From: an uncultured Lachnobacterium sp.
GTDB lineage: Bacteria; Bacillota; Clostridia; Lachnospirales; Lachnospiraceae
Length of the DNA: 30,007 nucleotides
NCBI GenBank assembly: GCA_945971355.1
Contig: CAMFPD010000005.1
Coordinates: 1 to 30,007 of the forward strand
Reading direction: 5' to 3'
The notes under the pieces are model-generated. The model was not told where the DNA came from and did no database searches. It was given only the letters and a program-made list of their open reading frames with translations. Position numbers and translations under genes: made by a program. Shown here piece after piece: positions 7,431 to 15,890 of the stretch (position 1 is the first letter of the stretch; every line of letters starts with the position of its first letter).

Positions 7431-8435
7431 ATGACAATTGTAGATATAGCAAAAGAATCTGGATACTCTGTAACAACAGTATCCAGAGTCTTGAATGATA
7501 GGAAGGACGTCAGTCCGGAAGCTAGAAAAAAGATAATGGAAATCGTGGAAGCTCATGGTTTTGTTCCAAATAATAATGCCAAGCGATTAAAGCAGAATAC
7601 TTCAAAAAATATACTCGTTCTGGTAAAAGGTACCTTCAATATGCTCTTTGCAAGCATAATTGAGGAGATACAGACAGTTATTGATGTGACGGGATATACA
7701 GTAACGGTTACTTATCTGGATGAGGATGACAACATCGGCAAGGAAGCAACACGCCTATGTAGGGAGAGAAAACCTCTTGGCGTTTTATTCCTAGGTGGTG
7801 GTAAGCAGGATTTTGGGGAGAGTGTGGCTAAATTTGATATTCCCTGTGTCCTTGTTACAACAGGTGCCGAAGGTTGGGAGTTGAAGAACTTATCATCGGT
7901 GGCAATTGATGATGAGGCGGCTGCAGAGTGTGCAGTGGATTATCTGATACAGAACGGACATAGGAACATAGCGGAGCTTGGGGGTAATCTGGAAATATCA
8001 GAGACCGCTATATCTAGACATAAGGGTTACATAAAGAGTCTTGAGAGACATGGCATAAAATGGGACGAGAGATATTATGAGAAGGCTAGATTCTCGTTCG
8101 ACAGTGCATATGAAGCTATGACGAGACTTTTGGAGAAGGATATTCCAATAACTGCAGTATTTGCAATCTCAGATGTAATGGCAATTGGGGCTATAAGAGC
8201 GATAAGGGACAAAGGGTTGTCAGTTCCTGATGATATCTCCATCACAGGATTTGACGGAACTACTTTGGCGGATTATTATAATCCAAAGATTGTGTCTATA
8301 AGACAGCACCACAAGGATCTCGCAGTGAGAAGTGTGGAGCTATTGTTTAATATGATCGATTTGAATAAACCAGCGACACATGAAATAATTCCTTTTGAAC
8401 TCACCGCGGGGGAGAGCGTGAAAAAGATTTTGTAA
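7431..8435 (+). CDS. LacI-family transcriptional regulator
   Basis: A 334-residue regulator with the full LacI layout. Residues 1-22 form the helix-turn-helix (TIVDIAKESGYSVTTVSRVL), followed by the hinge helix region NNNAKRLKQ (about residues 46-54), and then a periplasmic-binding-protein-like sensor domain with FAISDVMAIGAIRAI and DDISITGFDGT segments (about residues 240-283). It probably senses the sugar imported by the upstream genes or a breakdown product, and it may bind the operator-like site at 4054-4066. It ends 12 bases before the promoter of the LuxR-type gene. Whether it represses or activates cannot be read from sequence. Confidence 0.92.
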   Translation: MTIVDIAKESGYSVTTVSRVLNDRKDVSPEARKKIMEIVEAHGFVPNNNAKRLKQNTSKNILVLVKGTFNMLFASIIEEIQTVIDVTGYTVTVTYLDEDDNIGKEATRLCRERKPLGVLFLGGGKQDFGESVAKFDIPCVLVTTGAEGWELKNLSSVAIDDEAAAECAVDYLIQNGHRNIAELGGNLEISETAISRHKGYIKSLERHGIKWDERYYEKARFSFDSAYEAMTRLLEKDIPITAVFAISDVMAIGAIRAIRDKGLSVPDDISITGFDGTTLADYYNPKIVSIRQHHKDLAVRSVELLFNMIDLNKPATHEIIPFELTAGESVKKIL

Positions 8436-8447
8436 ACACCGCGTGTG

Positions 8448-8476
8448 TTGACGAGAAAAATAAAATGTGATAATAT
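8448..8476 (+). promoter_or_regulatory. Strong promoter upstream of the LuxR-type gene
   Basis: TTGACG (8448-8453) and TAATAT (8471-8476) are spaced by 17 bases, a near-consensus sigma-A promoter. The start would be near 8483, only about seven bases before a terminator hairpin that itself precedes the gene. Confidence 0.65.
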
Positions 8477-8489
8477 GCAACCAATTAAG

Positions 8490-8524
8490 GCAAAGAGGCT
8501 AAGAAGAGTCTCTTTGCTTTTTTT
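8490..8524 (+). terminator. Leader terminator before the LuxR-type gene
   Basis: GCAAAGAGGCT (8490-8500) pairs with AGTCTCTTTGC (8507-8517, one G-T pair), followed by seven Ts (8518-8524). It can end the LacI-operon transcript, but the strong promoter lies upstream of it and there is no room for a promoter between it and the start at 8552. It may therefore act as an attenuator for the LuxR-type gene. Confidence 0.75.
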
Positions 8525-8551
8525 AGTTTATAGAGATAAGGAGTGTGGATT

Positions 8552-9301
8552 ATGAGGAAAATGGAAACCAACGATTGGATTATACTGAATAATATAATAT
8601 ATAAAATCCATACTACAGAATGTTTCAACGATATGCGGTATGAGTTGCTTGACCAGCTCAAAATGGTTCTGGATTTTGACAGTGCAGACTTTTATATGGC
8701 ATCAACAGAGGAGGGAAGACTGTTGTGCAATCCGGTAACTTACAATTGTGATATGGACTTGTCAGAAATGTATGAGGATTTGGATTACAGCCGTGGAATT
8801 GTGGCAAGTGGGAAAATGCTCATATACAGGGAGACAGATATTATTTCAGATGAAGCCAGAGTACAAACTGACTATTATAAAAAGGTATACAAACCAAACA
8901 ATTGGCATTATGCTCTCCAAATTGTGATTGCTCGTCACAAGAAATTTCTTGGTGCAATCACCTTTTATCGGACCATAGGAAAAGAGGATTTTCACTATGA
9001 TGATATATTTGTGCTGGATATGCTAAAGGATCATCTGGCATATAGGCTGGAGCAGTTTTATAAGTCTGGAGAGACGGGAATCAGCAAGATAACTGTGACA
9101 GAGGCTGTTGCAAAATATGACTTGACCAGAAGAGAACATACTATCTTGAAACAGCTCATGTCTGGAAAGGATAATACAGATATATGTGAGGAGCTTGTAA
9201 TTACTCCAAACACTCTCAAAAAACATATATTAAATATTTACCGCAAATTGGGAATAAAAAATCGTGTGCAACTGTTCAAAATGGTAAAAGAGTTTGAATA
9301 A
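8552..9301 (+). CDS. LuxR-type HTH regulator with N-terminal sensor region
   Basis: A 249-residue regulator. The C-terminal 65 residues are a LuxR/NarL-type helix-turn-helix (LTRREHTILKQLMSGKDNTD, then ELVITPNTLKKHILNIYRKL). The N-terminal about 170 residues look like a GAF-type sensor domain (LDQLKMVLDFDSADFYMAS near residue 30, later LGAITFYRT). No receiver domain with the usual phosphorylated Asp is seen, so it probably binds a small ligand. ATG 8552 is preferred over GTG 8543 because ATAAGGAG (8536-8543) sits eight bases before it. It is the first gene of the amine region and likely controls the genes downstream. The ligand is unknown. Confidence 0.85.
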   Translation: MRKMETNDWIILNNIIYKIHTTECFNDMRYELLDQLKMVLDFDSADFYMASTEEGRLLCNPVTYNCDMDLSEMYEDLDYSRGIVASGKMLIYRETDIISDEARVQTDYYKKVYKPNNWHYALQIVIARHKKFLGAITFYRTIGKEDFHYDDIFVLDMLKDHLAYRLEQFYKSGETGISKITVTEAVAKYDLTRREHTILKQLMSGKDNTDICEELVITPNTLKKHILNIYRKLGIKNRVQLFKMVKEFE

Positions 9302-9340
9302 CTACTACTTTTTAAGTAGAAAAATGGTCAAACAGGATAA

Positions 9341-9369
9341 TTGAACTGAAAAAAATAATGAGCTATAGT
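9341..9369 (+). promoter_or_regulatory. Promoter upstream of the PII-potABCD operon
   Basis: TTGAAC (9341-9346) and TATAGT (9364-9369) are 17 bases apart. The predicted start is near 9376, about 25 bases before a terminator hairpin and 100 bases before the PII-like gene. Confidence 0.6.
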
Positions 9370-9400
9370 CATAGAAACGAAATAAAAAGATTATTTGAGC

Positions 9401-9435
9401 AAAGGAGCTTATCCCTGTAGGATGAGCTCCTTTTT
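9401..9435 (+). terminator. Leader terminator before the PII-like gene
   Basis: Bases 9401-9414 pair with 9420-9433 (14 positions, one G-T pair) around a CTGTA loop, with Ts at 9431-9435. It follows the promoter candidate and precedes the operon, so it may be an attenuator. It could also serve as the terminator of the LuxR-type gene. Its 5' side (GCAAAGGAGCT, from 9399) resembles the leader hairpins at 8490 and 17262. Confidence 0.75.
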
Positions 9436-9475
9436 GCTGTTATAAGAGGATCAGAATGTTAAGGAGGAAATATTT

Positions 9476-9835
9476 ATGAAAGAGTTAGTTATATTAATCA
9501 GACCAGAAAAACTTGAGGATATTAAGAAAATTCTTGATGATGTCAATTGTGGTGGTATGACACTTTCCACTGTAATGGGTTGCGGAACTCAAAAGGGAAC
9601 AACCTCTGACACAGAAGGAGCAGTAAATGAGATTAGAGGATTTAAAACAACAATTAATCTACTTCCAAAGGTAAGAGTAGAGGTTGTTGTGGAAGACAAG
9701 GATGTAGAGAAAATCATCGAAAAGGTTCGTGAAACATGTGTGACAGGACACGTGGGAGACGGAAAGATATTCATCAGAAATATTGAGGATGCTATCCGAA
9801 TCAGAACAGGTGAAAGAGGCGCAAAAGCCCTTTAA
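9476..9835 (+). CDS. PII-family regulator with long T-loop (PotN-like)
   Basis: A 119-residue PII-type signal protein. It has the PII core: MKELVILIRPEKLEDIKKIL at the start, Gln39 in the GTQKG turn, PKV after the T-loop (residues 64-66), the B-loop TGHVGDGKIF (90-99) and the C-loop RIRTGERG (108-115). The T-loop runs to residue 64, about seven residues longer than in E. coli GlnB, and lacks the tyrosine (Tyr51) that GlnB carries, so uridylylation is unlikely. It starts after AAGGAGG (9462-9468) and is 22 bases from potA. PII-like PotN proteins encoded with pot genes have been described in Firmicutes; this may be a relative that gates polyamine uptake by energy or nitrogen state. That role is inferred from context. 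Confidence 0.88.
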   Translation: MKELVILIRPEKLEDIKKILDDVNCGGMTLSTVMGCGTQKGTTSDTEGAVNEIRGFKTTINLLPKVRVEVVVEDKDVEKIIEKVRETCVTGHVGDGKIFIRNIEDAIRIRTGERGAKAL

Positions 9836-9857
9836 TAACAGATAGAGAGGTGATCCC

Positions 9858-10967
9858 ATGGGAAAGATAGTTGAGATCGAAGGTGTAAACAAAATATATG
9901 GGAGCAATCATGTAGTGAAGGATTTGAACCTTTCTATAGAAGAGGGCGAGTTTTTGACACTTTTAGGTTCATCAGGATGTGGAAAAACCACAACCCTAAG
10001 AATGATTGCTGGTTTTGAGGAACCTACAACAGGAACAATTATGGTGGAGGGAGAGCGAGTAGAGGATAAGGAACCCTTCGAGAGAAATGTAAATACCGTA
10101 TTCCAGTCATATGCTCTATTTCCACATAAAACCATATATGACAATATAGCTTATGGATTAAAGATGAAGAAGGTTCCAAAGGCTGAAATCAAGGAACGTG
10201 TATATGAAATGATGGAGATGGTTCAGCTTGGAGGCTTCGAAAAGCGATATCCATCACAGCTTTCAGGTGGACAGAAGCAAAGGGTTGCTATTGCAAGAGC
10301 ACTGATTAATAGACCACGAGTACTCCTTTTGGATGAGCCATTAGGAGCTCTTGATCTTAAGCTTAGAAAGCAGATGCAGCTTGAGTTAAAGAGATTGCAG
10401 AAGAAGTTAAATATTACTTTTATATATGTAACTCATGACCAGGAGGAAGCGCTCACAATGAGTGACAGAATTGCGGTTATGCATGACGGTGTTATTGATC
10501 AGCTCGCCACTCCTACAGAGATTTACGAGCATCCGAAAACAAAGTTTGTAGCAACATTTATTGGTGAAACCAATATCTATGATGGATGTATAACAAGCAT
10601 CACAGATGGCGTGGCTACAATGACACTTGAGAATGGAGCTGTGTCAGTGAAATGTCCGGAAGACTTCTCACTTCTTGAATATGCTACCATATCAGTTCGT
10701 CCTGAAAAAATGAGATTTGCAACAGAGCCAGTGGAGGGCTTTGAATTGGAGGCACAGGTTAAGGATTACATTTATGTCGGTTCAGTGCTGAAATGTATTG
10801 TATCTTTACCAAATGGAAATGAACTGAAGATTGAAAGACTTGCAGGTCAGGAGCTGCCACCTATAGGAAGTAAATGTTATCCATATTGGAATATAGATGA
10901 TGCAGTCTTGATTCATAATGAGAGTCATTACATATTCGAGGCGTTAAATAACATTAAGCTGGCTTAG
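9858..10967 (+). CDS. potA: Spermidine/putrescine ABC transporter ATPase
   Basis: A 369-residue ABC ATPase of the PotA type. In order it shows Walker A GSSGCGKTT (about residues 38-46), the Q-loop in NTVFQSYALFPH, the ABC signature LSGGQKQR (about residues 135-142), Walker B VLLLDEPLGALD (about 154-165), the switch His in THDQEEAL, and a C-terminal TOBE-like regulatory domain from about residue 240 (SVRPEKMRF). It powers uptake through the two permeases encoded next. Spacing is 22 bases from the PII-like gene and 10 to potB, one operon. Its substrate is set by the binding protein, and agmatine or putrescine fits the neighbouring aguA and aguB. Confidence 0.93.
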   Translation: MGKIVEIEGVNKIYGSNHVVKDLNLSIEEGEFLTLLGSSGCGKTTTLRMIAGFEEPTTGTIMVEGERVEDKEPFERNVNTVFQSYALFPHKTIYDNIAYGLKMKKVPKAEIKERVYEMMEMVQLGGFEKRYPSQLSGGQKQRVAIARALINRPRVLLLDEPLGALDLKLRKQMQLELKRLQKKLNITFIYVTHDQEEALTMSDRIAVMHDGVIDQLATPTEIYEHPKTKFVATFIGETNIYDGCITSITDGVATMTLENGAVSVKCPEDFSLLEYATISVRPEKMRFATEPVEGFELEAQVKDYIYVGSVLKCIVSLPNGNELKIERLAGQELPPIGSKCYPYWNIDDAVLIHNESHYIFEALNNIKLA

Positions 10968-10977
10968 GAGGTGCTTT

Positions 10978-11856
10978 ATGAAACATGAGAAAACAAAGCA
11001 CGAATTCAGAGCAAATACATTACCAGCTTTGGTAACAGTTGGACCTGTTACCATAATAATGGTACTTCTTATTGCGGTTCCTCTGATATATGTGGCAGTG
11101 ATGAGTTTTTGCTCCATTGATGAATTTTATAATGTAACTTTTGATTTTACCCTTGAGAATTATGTGAGACTGGCAAATGTGGACTATCTGAAAATATATG
11201 CCCAGTCAATAGTAATAGCTTTGGTTACAACAGTGATTTGTATATTGGTCGGCTATCCATTTTCATACATAATCGCCAGAACCAAAAGCAAAAAGAAGAA
11301 AATTCTTTATATGCTTGTAATCATACCATTTTGGACAAACTCACTTATAAGAATTTATGGTTGGAGAACATTTCTTGGCAGCAGTGGCTGGCTGAACTCA
11401 TTGTTGGCAGGAATAGGAATAGCAAAGGAACCAATCGAGTTTTTGTATAAGCAGGGAACAACAATTCTTGGTATGGTGTACTGTCTGATACCTTTTATGA
11501 TTCTTCCATTGTATACAGCAATAGAAAAGCTGGACAGTTCATTACTTGAGGCATCATCAGACTTAGGTGCAAGACCTGTGAGTACATTCCTTGAGGTTAT
11601 ACTTCCACTTACATCAAGTGGTATTTTTTCAGGAAGCCTCATGGTGTTCATACCATGCCTTGGATATTTCTTCGTATCAGATATATTGGGCGGAGGAAAT
11701 TCAGATGTAATTGGAAACCTGATTGAGAGACAATTCCAGAGCGGAAATAACTGGCCACTTGGAGCAGCACTGTCAATTATCCTGATAGTGGTAACACTTA
11801 TTTTGGTAAAGATATATCAGAAGCTCGGTGGAGATATGGATTCACTTGGCGTGTAG
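10978..11856 (+). CDS. potB: Spermidine/putrescine ABC transporter permease
   Basis: A 292-residue membrane permease with about six hydrophobic segments. The first follows a short charged N-terminus (PALVTVGPVTIIMVLLIAVP). The EAA-type loop is LLEASSDLGARPVSTFLEVI, near residues 189-208, which contacts PotA. The segment IPFWTNSLIRIYGW (about residues 118-131) matches the well-conserved region of PotB-type permeases. It starts after AGGAGGTG (10967-10974) and lies between potA and potC with spacers of 10 and 11 bases. Confidence 0.92.
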   Translation: MKHEKTKHEFRANTLPALVTVGPVTIIMVLLIAVPLIYVAVMSFCSIDEFYNVTFDFTLENYVRLANVDYLKIYAQSIVIALVTTVICILVGYPFSYIIARTKSKKKKILYMLVIIPFWTNSLIRIYGWRTFLGSSGWLNSLLAGIGIAKEPIEFLYKQGTTILGMVYCLIPFMILPLYTAIEKLDSSLLEASSDLGARPVSTFLEVILPLTSSGIFSGSLMVFIPCLGYFFVSDILGGGNSDVIGNLIERQFQSGNNWPLGAALSIILIVVTLILVKIYQKLGGDMDSLGV

Positions 11857-11867
11857 GAGGTGCTTAG

Positions 11868-12668
11868 ATGAAGAGAGAGAAAAAAGCAAAAAGAATAAAG
11901 AGACTAAGCATTGTATTCTGTACGCTGGTGTATGTGTTTCTGTTTTTGCCAATATCAGTTATAGTGGTGAATTCATTTAATGCAACCACAACGAAACCAT
12001 ATATGAGCTGGAAGGGATTTACCTTTGACTGGTACATAAAGCTGTGGGATAACACATCCCTGTTGGAGGCTTTGGGAAATACCATGATTATTGCAATTGT
12101 AAGTACAGTGCTTGCCACCATAATAGGTACGCTTGGCGCCATTGGAATGTATAGGTACAAATTTAAAGGGAAAGGACTTATTGACGGCCTGTTATATATT
12201 CCTGTGGTCATACCAGAGATTGTGCTTGGTATTTCATTATTGACCATTTTTGCAAAAGTAAATATACCAAGAGGAATGCTTACCCTAATCCTTGCTCATG
12301 TGACATTTTGTATTCCGTTTGTAATCTTCAATGTAAGAGCAAGGCTTGCAGGCTATGACAACTCCATTGAGGAAGCGAGCATGGATTTGGGTGCAAACAG
12401 GATAGTTACTTTTTTTGAGGTCACACTTCCGGTGCTTGCGCCAGGAATTTTGGGAGGCGCTCTGTTAGCATTCACATTGTCTATTGATGATGTGATAATA
12501 AGTTACTTTGTATATGGACAGACAAAGACATATCCTCTTAAGGTTATGGAAAGCGTCAAGAGTGGTGTGTCTCCTGATGTAAATGCGTTATCAACTCTGA
12601 TTCTTGTGGGAACAATTCTTTTTGTTGTATTGACACAGGGAGACTTGTTTAAAAAGAAGAGCAGTTAG
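11868..12668 (+). CDS. potC: Spermidine/putrescine ABC transporter permease
   Basis: A 266-residue membrane permease and the partner of PotB. It has about six hydrophobic segments, a very basic N-terminus (KREKKAKRIKR) that stays in the cytoplasm, the family segment VIPEIVLGISLL (about residues 112-123), and the EAA loop IEEASMDLGANRIVTFFEVT near residues 166-185. The DDVIISYFV segment near residues 207-215 is typical of PotC. It follows potB by 11 bases after an AGGAGGTG ribosome site. Confidence 0.92.
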   Translation: MKREKKAKRIKRLSIVFCTLVYVFLFLPISVIVVNSFNATTTKPYMSWKGFTFDWYIKLWDNTSLLEALGNTMIIAIVSTVLATIIGTLGAIGMYRYKFKGKGLIDGLLYIPVVIPEIVLGISLLTIFAKVNIPRGMLTLILAHVTFCIPFVIFNVRARLAGYDNSIEEASMDLGANRIVTFFEVTLPVLAPGILGGALLAFTLSIDDVIISYFVYGQTKTYPLKVMESVKSGVSPDVNALSTLILVGTILFVVLTQGDLFKKKSS

Positions 12669-12701
12669 AGACATTGAATATATGAGATGGAGGTAAAAGT
12701 T

Positions 12702-13757
12702 ATGAAAAAGAAAATTTTGAGCCTGATTATGGTAGGTGCTATGGCTTGTTCTATGTTTGTTGGATGTGGAAGTTCAGGAAGCGCCGGAAAAAATGGTGAG
12801 ATAAATGTATTCGTGTGGACAGAGTATGTATCAGAATCAGCAATAAAAGCCTTTGAAGAGGAATCTGGTATTAAGGTGAATGTGTCTACATATTCATCAA
12901 ATGAGGACCTGTTAGCAAAACTTAAATCAGAGTCAGAGGGAACATATGATGTAATTCTTCCTTCTGATTATGCAGTAGAGTATCTTGTAGCGCAGGATAA
13001 ACTTGAAGCTTTGGACAAGGATAAATTGACAAACCTGTCAAATATAGATGAAGCATATTTGAACGAGAGCTATGATCCGGGAAATGTATATACAGTTCCA
13101 TATGAAGGTGGTGTTGCTTGTATTGCAGTGAATACAGCAAAAGTAGATAAGGAAATCACATCATATGCAGATTTGTTTGATCCATCATTAGAGGGACAGC
13201 TTGTAGTTTTAGATGACTATCGTGCAGTGATAGGAATGACAGAGCGCTCAATGGGATTATCTATGAACGAGACAGATTCTGACACCTTGGCAAGTGTGGA
13301 GGAGAAGCTTTTGACATTAAAAAACAATGTGAAGCTCTATGATTCAGATTCACCAAAATCAGCCCTTATTTCAGGGGATTGCTCGGTGGGAATGATATGG
13401 TCTGCAGAGGTTGCACTTGCAATGGATGAGAATCCTGATATTGAAATCGTATATCCAACAGAAGGTGCATATGTATTCTTAGATAACTGGGCAATTCCAA
13501 AGGGTGCCAAGAACTATGATGGTGCTATGGAATTTATCAACTATATGTTGTCTGCTGAGGCTGCACAGATGAATATTTCAGATTTCCCATATCTGTGTCC
13601 AAATACAGCAGCACTTGAGATGATGGGTGATGAGTATGTAAATAATGAGGCAAAAAATGTACCATCCGACGTAATTTCCAGTGGGGAGTTCGTAAGCTAT
13701 CTCGATACAGATACACTCGCTATTTACGACGAAATGTGGACAAAACTTAAAAAATAA
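12702..13757 (+). CDS. potD: Polyamine-binding lipoprotein
   Basis: A 351-residue extracellular binding lipoprotein. The signal ends at MFVGC (cysteine about residue 22). ATG 12702 is chosen over the in-frame ATG 12687 because GGAGG (12689-12693) sits properly before it and the lipoprotein signal begins here. Regions matching PotD include FVWTEYVSES near the start, LPSDYAVEYL, GMIWSAEVALA and FLDNWAIPKGAKN. In E. coli PotD the stretch FWMDSLAIP supplies a tryptophan and an aspartate to the polyamine; here the aspartate is kept but the tryptophan is replaced by Phe. The aromatic FPYLCPNTAA region near the C-terminus is kept. The ligand could be putrescine or agmatine rather than spermidine. 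It lies 33 bases after potC. Confidence 0.9.
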   Translation: MKKKILSLIMVGAMACSMFVGCGSSGSAGKNGEINVFVWTEYVSESAIKAFEEESGIKVNVSTYSSNEDLLAKLKSESEGTYDVILPSDYAVEYLVAQDKLEALDKDKLTNLSNIDEAYLNESYDPGNVYTVPYEGGVACIAVNTAKVDKEITSYADLFDPSLEGQLVVLDDYRAVIGMTERSMGLSMNETDSDTLASVEEKLLTLKNNVKLYDSDSPKSALISGDCSVGMIWSAEVALAMDENPDIEIVYPTEGAYVFLDNWAIPKGAKNYDGAMEFINYMLSAEAAQMNISDFPYLCPNTAALEMMGDEYVNNEAKNVPSDVISSGEFVSYLDTDTLAIYDEMWTKLKK

Positions 13758-13778
13758 TTGATAGCGGAGGAAAATAGC

Positions 13779-14936
13779 ATGAGTTATCCAAAGATTGATT
13801 TCCTGTATCTGAATGAAGAGGATATGATAAAAGCCGGGGTATTAGATGCAGCGGGATGTATAGAGACAATGAGGGACACACTGTCCCTCTTTGGAAAAAA
13901 GGATTTTTTGCTGGGAGGTCCGAAGGCAGATGAGCATGGACTTCAGATGAATTTTCCACAGAAATCGGACATAGAAGGATTTCCACTTGATGATGGACCA
14001 GATAGGAGATTTATGGCAATGCCTGCATATCTGGGAGGGCGCTTTCATATTGCAGGCCAGAAGTATTATGGTTCAAACAGCCATAATTCGGCTTTGGGAT
14101 TACCCAGATCCATTCTTATGGTAACTCTCTCTGATGTTGATACAGGGGCGCCGAAGGCTATTATGTCCGCTAATCTCTTGTCTGCAATGAGAACCGGTGC
14201 CATGCCTGCAATGGCAGCAAGCTATCTTGCAAATAAGGATTCAGAGGTCCTGTCGTTATTGGGACCGGGAGTTATCAACAAGTGTGCGTTGATGTGTTAT
14301 ATGGAGGTACTTCCTAATATCAAAAAGATTAAGATAAGAGGAAGCTCTGCAAAATCCAAGACTGCGCTTGCAATGAAGGAATTCATCGAGGAAAAATATC
14401 CACAGGTAAAAGAGATTATAATCTGTGACAGTCTTGAGGAGGCATGCCGTGATGCTGATGTAGTGTCGGAGGCAATGTCTGTCACCAAGGAGAACATGGA
14501 AGAGTTCAATATGGAATGGTTCAAAAAAGGAGCAACCGTATTCAGTATGGGTTCATTCCTCTACAGAAAATATGATGATTTCCTCAATACAACAATGGTG
14601 GTGGACAATTATGGAATGTATCAGAAATATCTGAGTAATTTCATTGCCAGAGGACCAGTTGATGAATTTGGAAATAAGCGAGAGTGGGTAATTATGGGAA
14701 TCCACTTTGTACATTTGGTAGAATCAGGTCAGACACCAAGAGAGAATGTTATTAATCTGTGTGATATAGTAAATGGCAAATCTCAAGGCAGAAAAGACCA
14801 TGATGAAATAGTAATGTGTTCAATTGGTGGAATGCCACTTGAGGATTTGTCATGGGGATATGACTGTTATCAGAAGGCGTTGGAAAAGGGAATTGGAACC
14901 ACACTTAATTTGTGGAATCAGCCATATATGAAATAG
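13779..14936 (+). CDS. Ornithine cyclodeaminase-family protein, copy 1
   Basis: A 385-residue protein of the ornithine cyclodeaminase/mu-crystallin family (NAD(P)-dependent). ATG 13779 follows GCGGAGGAA (13763-13771); an in-frame TTG at 13758 is less likely. It shows the substrate-side segment DRRFMAMPAYLGG (about residues 76-88), the LMSANLLSAMRTGAMPA block near residue 130, and a dinucleotide-binding loop LLGPGVINKC near residue 160 in which the last glycine of GxGxxG is changed to Asn. The catalytic DxPGKTEL-type region of true ornithine cyclodeaminase is not seen. Public annotations often call close relatives tyramine oxidase subunit B, from memory. It is the last gene of the PII-pot operon, and a paralog lies at 17353-18489. 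The reaction is unknown. Confidence 0.85.
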   Translation: MSYPKIDFLYLNEEDMIKAGVLDAAGCIETMRDTLSLFGKKDFLLGGPKADEHGLQMNFPQKSDIEGFPLDDGPDRRFMAMPAYLGGRFHIAGQKYYGSNSHNSALGLPRSILMVTLSDVDTGAPKAIMSANLLSAMRTGAMPAMAASYLANKDSEVLSLLGPGVINKCALMCYMEVLPNIKKIKIRGSSAKSKTALAMKEFIEEKYPQVKEIIICDSLEEACRDADVVSEAMSVTKENMEEFNMEWFKKGATVFSMGSFLYRKYDDFLNTTMVVDNYGMYQKYLSNFIARGPVDEFGNKREWVIMGIHFVHLVESGQTPRENVINLCDIVNGKSQGRKDHDEIVMCSIGGMPLEDLSWGYDCYQKALEKGIGTTLNLWNQPYMK

Positions 14937-14942
14937 ATAAGC

Positions 14943-14973
14943 AAAGAGGCAATCTTATGAGATTGTCTCTTTT
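14943..14973 (+). terminator. Stem-loop/terminator between copy 1 and aguB
   Basis: Bases 14943-14955 pair with 14960-14972 (13 positions, one G-T pair) around TATG. The following T-run is interrupted (TTTTGTGTTT), so termination may be partial. It likely separates the PII-pot operon from aguB-aguA. Its 5' side (GCAAAGAGGCA, from 14941) resembles the leader hairpins at 8490, 9399 and 17262, but no clear promoter lies just upstream. Confidence 0.65.
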
Positions 14974-15017
14974 GTGTTTAGGAAAAAATTGTGATGTGTA
15001 TTACAGGAGAAACTGAT

Positions 15018-15878
15018 ATGAGAAAAGTGAAGGTGGCAGCTACACAGATGAGTTGTAGCTGGAATGCAGAAGAGACTTTGATGAAAGCTGATAGACTGGT
15101 GCGAGAAGCCGCTGATAAGGGGGCAAATATCATACTAATTCAGGAGTTGTTTGAAACTCCATATTTTTGTCAGCTCCAGAAATTTGAATATATGGAGCTG
15201 GCAAAACCAATCGAAGAAAATCCAGCAGTAAATCATTTCAAAAAGGTTGCAAAGGAGCTTGATGTAGTACTTCCAATTAGCTTTTTTGAGAGAGTAGGTA
15301 ACACTCAGTTTAATTCAATTGCAATAATTGATGCAGATGGAGAAGTGCTGGGAGTGTACAGAAAGACACATATTCCTGACGGACTTCCATATGCAGAGAA
15401 ATTCTATTTTACACCTGGGGATACTGGGTTTAAGGTGTGGAATACAAAGTACGGAACAATTGGAGTAGGAATATGCTGGGATCAATGGTTCCCGGAGACA
15501 GCCAGAAGTATGGCGCTTTTAGGGGCTGAGATTTTACTTTTCCCAACAGCAATTGGCTCAGAACCTACTCTGGGAAAAGACTCAAGTATTCATTGGAGGA
15601 ATACTATGGCAGGACATGCAGCGGCGAACATGATGCCTGTTATTGCGTCAAATAGAATTGGAACAGAGACAGATGAGGAATCAGAGATGACCTTCTATGG
15701 TAATTCATTTATAGCGGATAATTATGGAGAAATTGTGGAGCAGGCAGATGATTGCACAGAGGGTATACTCGTACATGAATTTGATTTGGATGAACTTGCG
15801 AAAGAGAGAAGAGAGTGGGGGATTTTCAGGGATAGGCGTCCGGAAATGTATCAGACACTTTTAACACATGGAAAGTAG
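15018..15878 (+). CDS. aguB: N-carbamoylputrescine amidase
   Basis: A 286-residue nitrilase-superfamily enzyme. It hydrolyses N-carbamoylputrescine to putrescine, CO2 and ammonia in the cytoplasm. The catalytic triad is visible: Glu in LIQELFETPYF (about residue 41), Lys in YRKTHIPDG (about 113) and Cys in GVGICWDQWFPE (about 149). ATG 15018 is preferred over GTG 14991 because ACAGGAGA (15003-15010) precedes it and the protein then begins like other family members (MRKVKVAATQMSC). Length fits the AguB family, at about 290 residues. It is followed after 12 bases by agmatine deiminase, its pathway partner, which makes the assignment strong. Confidence 0.93.
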   Translation: MRKVKVAATQMSCSWNAEETLMKADRLVREAADKGANIILIQELFETPYFCQLQKFEYMELAKPIEENPAVNHFKKVAKELDVVLPISFFERVGNTQFNSIAIIDADGEVLGVYRKTHIPDGLPYAEKFYFTPGDTGFKVWNTKYGTIGVGICWDQWFPETARSMALLGAEILLFPTAIGSEPTLGKDSSIHWRNTMAGHAAANMMPVIASNRIGTETDEESEMTFYGNSFIADNYGEIVEQADDCTEGILVHEFDLDELAKERREWGIFRDRRPEMYQTLLTHGK

Positions 15879-15890
15879 AGGAATGAAGTA

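Noticed and set aside
14991..15017. Longer N-terminus for aguB
   Set aside because: The extra nine residues precede the normal AguB start and cover the ribosome site of ATG 15018.
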